Part shown: positions 7,057 to 13,965 of the stretch, one piece after another
How the letters are laid out: the number at the start of each line of letters is the position of its first letter
How positions within the stretch are numbered: the first letter of the stretch is position 1
From: an uncultured Oscillochloris sp.
Lineage (GTDB): Bacteria; Chloroflexota; Chloroflexia; Chloroflexales; Chloroflexaceae
Length of the DNA stretch: 13,965 bases
Direction: 5' to 3'
Assembly: GCA_903877945.1 (NCBI GenBank)
Contig: CAIRFY010000503.1
Location: 1-13,965 of the forward strand
Program-made: the position numbers and the translations under genes
The notes under the pieces: generated by a model
Seen by the model: the letters and a program-made list of their open reading frames with translations, nothing else
Databases searched by the model: none
Told to the model about the DNA's origin: nothing

Positions 7057-8336
7057 TGAGCGCCACAATTACGGTAACAAATCTCGGAAAGCGATTTCGG
7101 CGGCGCGGTGCCAATGCCCCCAGAACACTCAAGGAACTCATCCTGCGAGGTGGGCGTGGCTTGCGCGCCGAGACGTTCTGGGGTCTGCGTGATGTGAGCT
7201 TCAGCATCGCACCGGGTCGCACGATCGGCATTATCGGGCGGAATGGTGCCGGCAAATCCACCATGCTGCGACTAATCGGCGGTGTTGGTCGGCCTGATAC
7301 GGGCAGCGTGAAGCTCAGTGGCCGGATCGGGGCATTGCTCGACCTCGGCGCTGGGTTGAACTCCGATCTCACGGGCCGTGAGAACGTCTATGTTGCGGGG
7401 GTGATCTCAGGGATGACCCGTGCGGAGGTGCGGCGGCGCTTTGACGACATCGTCGCTTTCGCTGAACTCGAGCGTTTTATCGACAGCCCCCTACGCACCT
7501 ACAGTACCGGCATGCGTATGCGACTCGCATTTGCCGTCGCCGTCCATATTGACCCACAAATCCTGCTCATTGACGAGGTGCTGGCGGTTGGCGATCTCGC
7601 TTTCCAGCGCAAGTGCCTTGACCGGATCAGACAGTTCAAAGAACAGGGCTGCACCATCCTCATTGTTTCTCACGATCCTACCCAAATTAGCAACCTGTGT
7701 GACGAAGTCATTTGGCTGCGCGACGGCAGAGTCCAGGCGTATGGGCCAACTGATCAGATAGTTGAAGAGTATGTTGCATTTATGGAGCAAAGCCCGCGCC
7801 AGAATACCCCCAGTATCCCGACCGAAGTTCTCGCCAATGGTCAGCTTCTCCAGGCAGGGGGCAATCGCTTTGGTAGCCAGGAAATTCAAATCACCGCCGT
7901 GCGACTATTGAATCAGAGAGGTATAATAGTAGCTTCTCTCGATAGTGGAAATAGTCTACAAATTGACGTTGACTACACAGCCGTAAAAACAATTCGATCA
8001 CCTCTAGCGAGCATCAACCTACAGCGACCTGATGGCACTATCTGCTTTGATACAAGCACAGAGGCTAACGGGTTAATTTTACCCGATTTGATTGGCACAG
8101 GGACGATTCAGCTTCAGATTGAGCGGTTGGATCTTGCTGGTGGTGACTACCTCCTCAGTGCCGGGCTTTACGAGCATGACTGGACCAGTACCTACGACTA
8201 CCACTGGCAGGCATACCCTCTCACTATCACAATGGCCCCTTCTAGCAAAGGAATAATATACCCGCCAATGCGTTGGTCAATCCATCCAGGGAGCAAAGAG
8301 GTTATCGTTGAGGAATCCGTACCGCACATCAGATAA
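7056..8336 (+). CDS. Polysaccharide ABC exporter ATPase with C-terminal cargo domain (Wzt-like)
   Basis: Drives export through the adjacent permease. Residue numbers count from the ATG at 7056. Walker A is GRNGAGKST (61-69), the ABC signature YSTGMRMRL (149-157), Walker B ILLIDEVLAVGD (169-180), and the switch His is H206. The long insert before Walker A (KELILRGGRGLRAETFWGLRDVSF) is typical of Wzt/TagH proteins. Residues from about 255 on form a separate beta-rich domain like the Wzt C-terminal domain, which in known systems binds the modified end of the glycan and decides which chains are exported. ATG at 7056 is preferred over GTG at 7053 because GAGGAG (7045-7050) is better spaced for it. 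It overlaps the permease stop by one base. The DNA of the C-terminal domain is clearly more AT-rich than the ATPase part, which suggests domain exchange. Confidence 0.93.
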   Translation: MSATITVTNLGKRFRRRGANAPRTLKELILRGGRGLRAETFWGLRDVSFSIAPGRTIGIIGRNGAGKSTMLRLIGGVGRPDTGSVKLSGRIGALLDLGAGLNSDLTGRENVYVAGVISGMTRAEVRRRFDDIVAFAELERFIDSPLRTYSTGMRMRLAFAVAVHIDPQILLIDEVLAVGDLAFQRKCLDRIRQFKEQGCTILIVSHDPTQISNLCDEVIWLRDGRVQAYGPTDQIVEEYVAFMEQSPRQNTPSIPTEVLANGQLLQAGGNRFGSQEIQITAVRLLNQRGIIVASLDSGNSLQIDVDYTAVKTIRSPLASINLQRPDGTICFDTSTEANGLILPDLIGTGTIQLQIERLDLAGGDYLLSAGLYEHDWTSTYDYHWQAYPLTITMAPSSKGIIYPPMRWSIHPGSKEVIVEESVPHIR

Positions 8337-8372
8337 CGGGCCACCACGCATCCTAAAAGGAACACGAAGGCT

Positions 8373-11039
8373 ATGCGTACACCGATCAGCGTCGTTGACA
8401 TTGAACTTAGCCGTCCACTGGAACCAATCAAGGGACGAGATGGGTATTTTGGCATCCAGGCGCTGGTACGCCTGCACGGGACACCGCTTGGCTACATAAA
8501 ACTTCCCGTTATCCAAGGCGGCTGTCCGGTCAATGAAATCAGCAGGGCGATCCTTAAGCAGTACCGCGAAGCTATCGTCATCCATCTGATCGGAGATGGC
8601 ATCAACCTGCTGCCCACCCGCCCGCTCCACCTCGCCGATCTGGTGAACCTCCCACATCCCCCGTTTACCGGAGAGTTGCCATCGATGACCGTCGCTGTCT
8701 GCACACGTGACCGATCTGTGGATCTCGCCCTCTGCCTTGAGGCGCTCGTACGTCTCGCCTATCCCAATCTCGACCTCCTGGTTGTGGATAACGCTCCCAG
8801 TGACGATAGTACCCAGCGGATCGTCGCCCAGTTTCCGCAGGTGCGCTACGTCTGTGAACCACGGCCTGGGCTCGACTGGGCACGTAACCGGGCGATCCGT
8901 GAGTCCCGGAGTGAGATCATCGCCTACACCGATGATGATGTAATCGTAGACGTAGGCTGGGCGCACGCATTGGCTGAGGCATTCGTGGTAAACCCACAGG
9001 CGATGGCCGTCACCGGACTGGTGGTACCCTACGAACTGGAGACCAACGCCCAGTTGCTATTCGAAACCTACGGCGGATTCGGACGCGGCTTTGAGCGCAA
9101 GACCTATCGGGTAAACACCCATGATCCCGCAGCGCGCTGGCATGGTGGCGCGGGGGCGTTTGGCACTGGGGCAAATATGGCCTACCGCCACTCGGTCTTC
9201 ACTCAGATCGGGCTGTTCGATCCCGCACTCGATGTCGGTACTGTCACTCATGGTGGCGGCGACCTCGAAATGTTCTTCAGAGTGCTCAAAGAAGGGCACG
9301 CCCTGATCTACGAGCCACAGGCAATCGTCCGTCATCGCCACCGGCGTGACGACGCCACGTTGCGCACCCAGATCATGAACAATGGCGTTGGCCTCTATTC
9401 TTTCTTTGTGCGTAGTGCCCTGGCCTACCCGGAAGAGCGAACCGCCTTTTTTCGTCTGGGGCTCTGGTGGCTCTGGTGGGGCATCATCCGTCGCCTCCTG
9501 ATCTCATTGTACCAACCATGGCGCATCCCGCGTAACCTAATTCTGGCCGAGCTGTGGGGCGTATGTATTGGGCTGACCCGCTATCCGCTGGCGCGTGTGA
9601 AGGCGGCAAAGATCGCGGGCGAACCGCTAGAGCCGCTACGTGTCGTAAACATGCAGCCGTCGATTCCTCCCGCCGAGCGCAAGCCGGCTGCAATGCGTAC
9701 CGTTGACCTTAGCCAGCCCCTGCAAAATCTGGAGGATGTAAGCGACTATGAACGTGTCCGCGTCGTGGTGACACGGGCGGGCGATCTGATCGACAGCTTT
9801 GAAATCGCCACCTATGGGCGGATCGTGGATCGCGAAGAATTGCGCCAAGCGATCGCCATGCATACCAACGTCAACGTGATCCAGGATATCAGTTCTGACG
9901 AAAATGCACTGTTATGGACTATGGCGATAGGCATGATTGCCACACGGTACGCCGCGCCGCCGGTAGCGACCGACGAAGTGCCATCGCTCGCGCTGCCCGC
10001 CGACATTCTTGTTTCAATTGTCCTCGCCACGTACGACCGTCCCGAAAGTCTGCGCGCCACCCTGAAAACGCTCGTCGCCCAACGCACCCAGCGTCCGGTA
10101 GAGATCATCGTCGTCGATAACCATCCCGCCTCCGGGCTGACTCCACCAATCGTGAGTGAATTCCCACAGGTGCGACTCGTACGCGAGGAGCGTGCAGGTC
10201 TCGCATATGCACGTAATGCCGGATTCCTCGCCTCCACAGGTGCGATTGCTATCGCCACCGATGACGACGTTATCATCCCGCCGGACTGGCTAGAAAAACT
10301 GGTCGCACCTTTTGCTCGTGCCGATGTCATGGCGGTGACCGGAAACGTCCTGCCACTTGAACTTGAAACCCGCTCACAGGATCGCTTCGAGATCTATGGT
10401 GGCCTTGGCCGTGGATTCAAACGTCAGGAGATCGGCATCGAGTGGTTCGAGTCGTTCCATTCACGAGCAGTTCCTACCTGGGAATTGGGCGCGACTGCGA
10501 ACGCGGCCTTCCGCAGCAGCATCTTTCACGATCCCGTTATCGGGTTGATGGACGAGGCGCTAGGGCCGGGGACTCCGACCGGAGTGGGCGAAGACACTGA
10601 CCTGTTCTACCGAGTGATCCAAGCCGATTACACATTGTTCTACGAACCCACGGCATACCTTTGGCATCAGCACCGCCGCACCGATGAGGCACTGGATCGC
10701 CAGATCTATGGCTATAGCAAGGGCCACGTCTCGTATTTGCTGAAAACCCTATTCACTTACGGCGATGGTCGTTCACTTACCCGGCTGTTGTACTGGATCC
10801 CGTACGGTTACCTCTGGCGGATCAAGCAACGCATCCGTGGTCGGGATCGCTTCCCGATCCGACTGATGCTGCTCGAAGTGAGAGGACACCTGTCTGGCCC
10901 GTGGGTTTTCTGGCAGTCGCTTCAGCGGGTCAAACAGCTCGGGCGTAGCCGTCCGGTTTTAATTCGACATAACACCGCGTCGTCGGTACTCAGCACGAAG
11001 ACGTCAGTGCAGACGAATGTGCGAACCGATCTTCCTTAA
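8373..11039 (+). CDS. Two-unit family 2 glycosyltransferase; both catalytic domains intact
   Basis: An 888-residue paralog of the 851-residue protein upstream of the transporter. Unit 1: small module (about 7-85, VVDIELSRPLEPI...VRLHGTPLG), then GT-A domain (about 103-325) with VAVCTRDR, VDNAPSDD, RPGLDWARNRA, TDDD (186-189), GTGANMAYR, GGGDLEMFFR (294-303) and RHRHRRDD, then a Trp-rich tail (364-380). Unit 2: module (about 441-505, VDLSQPLQNLEDV), then GT-A domain (about 546-770) with LATYDRP, VVDNHPASG, RAGLAYARNAG, TDDD (629-632), YGGLGRGF, GVGEDTDLFYR (737-747) and WHQHRRTDE. Both domains keep donor/metal and catalytic-base motifs, so the protein could add two sugars or alternate linkages in one chain. 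The ATG at 8373 has AAAGGA (8356-8361) upstream, a long spacing, plus GAAGG almost touching the start. The gap after the ATPase is 36 nt. Acceptor and donor sugars are unknown. Confidence 0.9.
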   Translation: MRTPISVVDIELSRPLEPIKGRDGYFGIQALVRLHGTPLGYIKLPVIQGGCPVNEISRAILKQYREAIVIHLIGDGINLLPTRPLHLADLVNLPHPPFTGELPSMTVAVCTRDRSVDLALCLEALVRLAYPNLDLLVVDNAPSDDSTQRIVAQFPQVRYVCEPRPGLDWARNRAIRESRSEIIAYTDDDVIVDVGWAHALAEAFVVNPQAMAVTGLVVPYELETNAQLLFETYGGFGRGFERKTYRVNTHDPAARWHGGAGAFGTGANMAYRHSVFTQIGLFDPALDVGTVTHGGGDLEMFFRVLKEGHALIYEPQAIVRHRHRRDDATLRTQIMNNGVGLYSFFVRSALAYPEERTAFFRLGLWWLWWGIIRRLLISLYQPWRIPRNLILAELWGVCIGLTRYPLARVKAAKIAGEPLEPLRVVNMQPSIPPAERKPAAMRTVDLSQPLQNLEDVSDYERVRVVVTRAGDLIDSFEIATYGRIVDREELRQAIAMHTNVNVIQDISSDENALLWTMAIGMIATRYAAPPVATDEVPSLALPADILVSIVLATYDRPESLRATLKTLVAQRTQRPVEIIVVDNHPASGLTPPIVSEFPQVRLVREERAGLAYARNAGFLASTGAIAIATDDDVIIPPDWLEKLVAPFARADVMAVTGNVLPLELETRSQDRFEIYGGLGRGFKRQEIGIEWFESFHSRAVPTWELGATANAAFRSSIFHDPVIGLMDEALGPGTPTGVGEDTDLFYRVIQADYTLFYEPTAYLWHQHRRTDEALDRQIYGYSKGHVSYLLKTLFTYGDGRSLTRLLYWIPYGYLWRIKQRIRGRDRFPIRLMLLEVRGHLSGPWVFWQSLQRVKQLGRSRPVLIRHNTASSVLSTKTSVQTNVRTDLP

Positions 11040-11101
11040 AACTACAGACATCACGGAAGATTTTTAGGCGAGTGTGCATAGCGCATGACCTCACCGATAA
11101 T

Positions 11102-11123
11102 GTTAGGAACGTGGATTTTATAA
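11102..11123 (+). repeat. Left terminal inverted repeat of the ISAzo13-like element
   Basis: Starts GTTAGGAACG and matches the reverse complement of 12400-12421 at 20 of 22 positions. It lies 16 bp beyond the transposase stop. Confidence 0.85.
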
Positions 11124-11139
11124 TCCCCAATTCTCTCGC

Positions 11140-12336
11140 TTACACGGGTGGCGCGACATAATTCCATTGAGGAAGGTAGGTATCAAAGACGATGCGCATG
11201 GTGGTCTTAAAGTCATCAGCCACTTTTTTGCCGGTCTGGTAGATGGCATCAAGAATGGCGACATGCACGTGTAAGCCGGTTCGCGTGCTCGCCTTGCTCA
11301 TCAACTCACGAACCAGTTCTACACTGGTAAAAATGACACCTTGGCAGGCACGGGTCAGATGGGGGAATAACCGATGTTCGATGGGATTGTACTTTGAGGT
11401 GTCGGGAGGGTAGTGCGCAATGCGTATCTCGATACCGCGCACCTGCGCAGCACGTTGCAACATATCCTTGAAAATAGAGTAGCGTGCATTATTGCTGCCA
11501 CCGCCATCGCAAATCACGAGGAGCGATGGTGCGTGGGGATACGCCTGCGTGCCGTGGTGCTCCCACCAGTGAATCAGGCAATCACACGCACATTCGCTCG
11601 TGTCGTGACTGGTTCCCAGGACCACATAGCCGATGTTCTGAACCAGATCATACAACCCATGCGGAATAACGATCCCATCCGCGAGGGTCGGGAAATCATG
11701 GTCGTACACCGCTACCGCTTCTTGGGTGGAGAGCGTCCCCGCACGGTAGAGATTGCCGATGAACTCTTTTTTTTACATCCATACTGAGGATAGGATTACC
11801 CGCTGCGTGATAGTCCGCTTTCAGACGGGCACTGTTTTCAAATGGGGCATCACGCTGGTCATGGGCACCAGTGGCAACGGTTTTGACCGCTTTACGTTTG
11901 CGAAAATGATGCTTTTCGAGCAATTGATCCACCACGGTGACACTCACCGCAACGCCCGCATCAGCCAGCAAGGTCGCAATCTCCTGGCGGGTCAAATGGG
12001 TCCACTTTATGGTTTCATCCATCGGCGAACCTGCCGTATGCTCGGCCAGGACGCGGAGAAAGATGGTATCAAGATCCGGGATCGTCTCAAATGCTGATTT
12101 GCGACCCCACCAGGCTGGCGTATCGCTAGTTGTTGCAGGGCTGTTTCACTGTGGAAATCCTCAATCCCATGGGCAACGGCACGATAATCGCAATCAAACA
12201 ACTGGCAGATGTAGCTGATCCCGCCATAGCCTAACTTCCGTGCTTCAATCGCGGCATACCGCCGACGGTCTTTCTCGGATAAGGTCTGATAGAATCGTTG
12301 CATATGCTGCTCGATCTCAGCGGGATAGGATTTCAT
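11140..12336 (-). pseudogene. ISAzo13 family transposase, two frameshifts
   Basis: DDE transposase of about 400 residues read in three pieces. Piece 1 (ATG at 12336 with GGAG upstream, to about 12105) contains LSEKDRRRYAAIEARKLGYGG, the family's N-terminal mark. The frame breaks at the C-run 12105-12108, consistent with loss of one base, because GGRKSAFETIPDLD continues in another frame. Piece 2 (about 12104-11775) contains MDETIKWTHLTRQEIA, SVTVVDQLLEKHHFRKRKA and SMDVKK with the first catalytic Asp. The frame breaks again at an A8 run (minus strand; T-run at 11767-11774). Piece 3 (about 11766-11140) contains STQEAVAVYDHDFPTLADG, VICDGGGSNNAR with the second Asp and YNPIEHRLFPH with the Glu, and ends QWNYVAPPV. 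All domains are present. The two shifts cancel, so pieces 1 and 3 share a frame. Inactive unless slippage restores the frame. Confidence 0.85.
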
Positions 12337-12399
12337 CAGCACTCCACTACCGTTGTCCTGGTATCGCCCCAGTTGTCATAGTAGCACACCTTTTAGGTT

Positions 12400-12421
12400 T
12401 TATAAGATCCTCGTTCCTAAC
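12400..12421 (-). repeat. Right terminal inverted repeat of the ISAzo13-like element
   Basis: Its reverse complement starts GTTAGGAACG and matches 11102-11123 at 20 of 22 positions. Confidence 0.85.
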
Positions 12422-13066
12422 GTGAAAAGCGTTAGCACTAACAGCAAATGTTTCAGTGCTCAACCGCGAGCCGATGGGGATGAAGCCAATCCAGCATTGA
12501 CGCCACGCCACCGGGTAAAGTGTTTCAGTGCTCAACCGCGAGTCGATGGGGATGAAGCCAGTACATGTATAGAATATGTGTATATGTTGCCAGTGTTTCA
12601 GTGCTCAACCGCGAGCCGATGGGGATGAAGCTTTTGAGCATCCTCAGTGCCGTATCTTTATCTTCCGTTTCAGTGCTCAACCGCGAGCCGATGGGGATGA
12701 AGCATCGGTTTCGCGGCGCTTGGCCGGGTCGCGTAGGCGTTTCAGTGCTCAACCGCGAGCCGATGGGGATGAAGCTCATCAAATTCGCAACGGGTCTAGC
12801 GCCGAACGGCAGTTTCAGTGCTCAACCGCGAGCCGATGGGGATGAAGCAATCAGTAGCGATGCTACACACGAATGCCCGGGCCAGGTTTCAGTGCTCAAC
12901 CGCGAGCCGATGGGGATGAAGCGACGACAATGCAAGGCACCGAGAAGCAAGTTGAATGTTTCAGTGCTCAACCGCGAGCCGATGGGGATGAAGCTCACGT
13001 ACAGCTTTCTTGACCGCGAGGATACGGTGGTTTCAGTGCTCAACCGCGAGCCGATGGGGATGAAGC

Positions 13067-13102
13067 ACAATATGCCTTAACGCTTTTTGGCGTTCTGGTT
13101 TT
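13067..13102. repeat. Spacer 9, identical to spacer 17
   Basis: This 36-nt spacer (starts ACAATATGCCTTAACGC) recurs exactly at 13648-13683 in the same orientation. Neighbouring spacers differ. It contains a small stem, AACGC and GCGTT around TTTTTG. Confidence 0.95.
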
Positions 13103-13647
13103 GTTTCAGTGCTCAACCGCGAGCCGATGGGGATGAAGCACACCACCTCATATGCTAAAAGCGGCACCCGGCAAACGTTTCAGTGCTCAACCGCGAGCCG
13201 ATGGGGATGAAGCGCTTTGGATGCCGTGACGGTCGATGCTGATGATCAGTTTCAGTGCTCAACCGCGAGCCGATGGGGATGAAGCCTGGCCGACAACCCG
13301 ATCCTCGCGGCCACGGGCTACGGTTTCAGTGCTCAACCGCGAGCCGATGGGGATGAAGCGACAGCGTACCTTGTGAGATGTATTGAAGCGAACCGTTTCA
13401 GTGCTCAACCGCGAGCCGATGGGGATGAAGCGCAATCCTGGCGCTACTTCAAGCGGGTAAAACGGTGTTTCAGTGCTCAACCGCGAGCCGATGGGGATGA
13501 AGCCATCGACTCCGACCGTCACAAGCTCGGATGTTGACGTTTCAGTGCTCAACCGCGAGCCGATGGGGATGAAGCAATCCACCGCGCCGGTATAACAACT
13601 CATATACCGGGTTTCAGTGCTCAACCGCGAGCCGATGGGGATGAAGC

Positions 13648-13683
13648 ACAATATGCCTTAACGCTTTTTGGCGTTCTGGTTTT
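13648..13683. repeat. Spacer 17, identical to spacer 9
   Basis: Exact second copy of the spacer at 13067-13102, eight repeat-spacer units to the right. The flanking spacers on both sides differ between the two sites. Confidence 0.95.
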
Positions 13684-13965
13684 GTTTCAGTGCTCAACCG
13701 CGAGCCGATGGGGATGAAGCTTAGTGCTGGTCGCACGCACAAGGCGTCTTTCCGTTATGTTTCAGTGCTCAACCGCGAGCCGATGGGGATGAAGCACAAC
13801 CCCCAACGCCAAATCCGAGAGTATGGTATAAGTTTCAGTGCTCAACCGCGAGCCGATGGGGATGAAGCCAAGTCGCTCCGACGGTCAAGAAGCTGATAGA
13901 GGCGTTTCAGTGCTCAACCGCGAGCCGATGGGGATGAAGCGCACAAGAGCTTCGCCCAACGTGCG

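Larger units (their letters stand above)
11102..12421 (-). mobile_element. ISAzo13-like insertion sequence with broken transposase
   Basis: A 1320-bp element bounded by 22-bp inverted repeats (20 of 22 identical) around a single minus-strand transposase. The bases just outside are ...GATAAT on the left and GTGAAA... on the right. No target duplication is visible, so the element may have taken part in a rearrangement. It sits between the export cluster (63 bp from the last gene) and the CRISPR array (28 bp from the first repeat). Confidence 0.82.
12450..13965. CRISPR. CRISPR array: 21 repeats of 37 nt, continuing past the window
   Basis: The repeat starts GTTTCAGTGCTCAACC and ends CGATGGGGATGAAGC. 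Repeats start at 12450, 12522, 12595, 12667, 12739, 12812, 12886, 12958, 13030, 13103, 13177, 13249, 13323, 13395, 13467, 13539, 13611, 13684, 13759, 13832 and 13904. There are 20 complete spacers of 35-38 nt and a cut-off one at 13941-13965. All repeats are identical except the second, which has C to T at 12543. On the minus strand the repeat ends CACTGAAAC, close to the ATTGAAAC handle of type I-B and III crRNAs. That, with the variant repeat at the left end, suggests transcription on the minus strand from a leader beyond the right edge. No cas gene is in the window, so the type is open. Short reading frames across the array are not genes. Confidence 0.98.

Noticed and set aside
11040..11101. 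Possible terminator after the last glycosyltransferase
   Set aside because: A TTTTT run is present at 11071-11075 but no adequate stem precedes it.
12353..13896. Several short frames encoding repeated SVLNREPMGMK or FIPIGSRLSTET peptides
   Set aside because: They are translations of the CRISPR repeat in different frames, not repeat proteins.

Overview
The window looks like an accessory cell-surface polysaccharide region from a moderately GC-rich bacterium. The two-unit family-2 glycosyltransferases, the IS66-like and ISAzo13-like transposases and the CRISPR array fit a filamentous phototroph or relative of the Chloroflexota. That placement is an inference from gene style, since no rRNA or marker gene is present.

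Layout. (1) 36-1653, minus strand: a GT2 glycosyltransferase followed by a hexapeptide-repeat acyltransferase. The acyltransferase carries a 90-bp palindromic insertion that keeps the reading frame open. (2) 1695-3348: a degenerate IS66-like element with 24-bp terminal inverted repeats. Its transposase has lost part of its C-terminus and shifted frame. (3) 3562-11039, plus strand: a four-gene export cluster, in the order two-unit glycosyltransferase (851 aa), Wzm-like ABC-2 permease, Wzt-like ATPase with a C-terminal cargo domain, second two-unit glycosyltransferase (888 aa). (4) 11102-12421: an ISAzo13-like element with 22-bp inverted repeats and a transposase broken by two frameshifts. (5) 12450 to the window end: a CRISPR array of 21 repeats (37 nt) with 20 complete spacers. 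It continues past the window, and no cas gene is visible.

How the genes may work together. The glycosyltransferases would build a glycan on a lipid carrier, the acyltransferase could decorate it, and Wzm/Wzt would export it, with the Wzt C-terminal domain recognising the finished chain. The two large glycosyltransferases are paralogs. Each is an internal duplication of [small conserved module + GT-A domain + amphipathic tail]. In the first paralog the second GT-A domain has lost its catalytic residues while its small module is kept.

The most interesting items are the in-frame palindromic element inside the acyltransferase, the fourfold repeated module of unknown role with the decayed second GT domain, and an identical spacer present twice, non-adjacently, in the CRISPR array. 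Assignments come from reading motifs by eye; no database search was possible.
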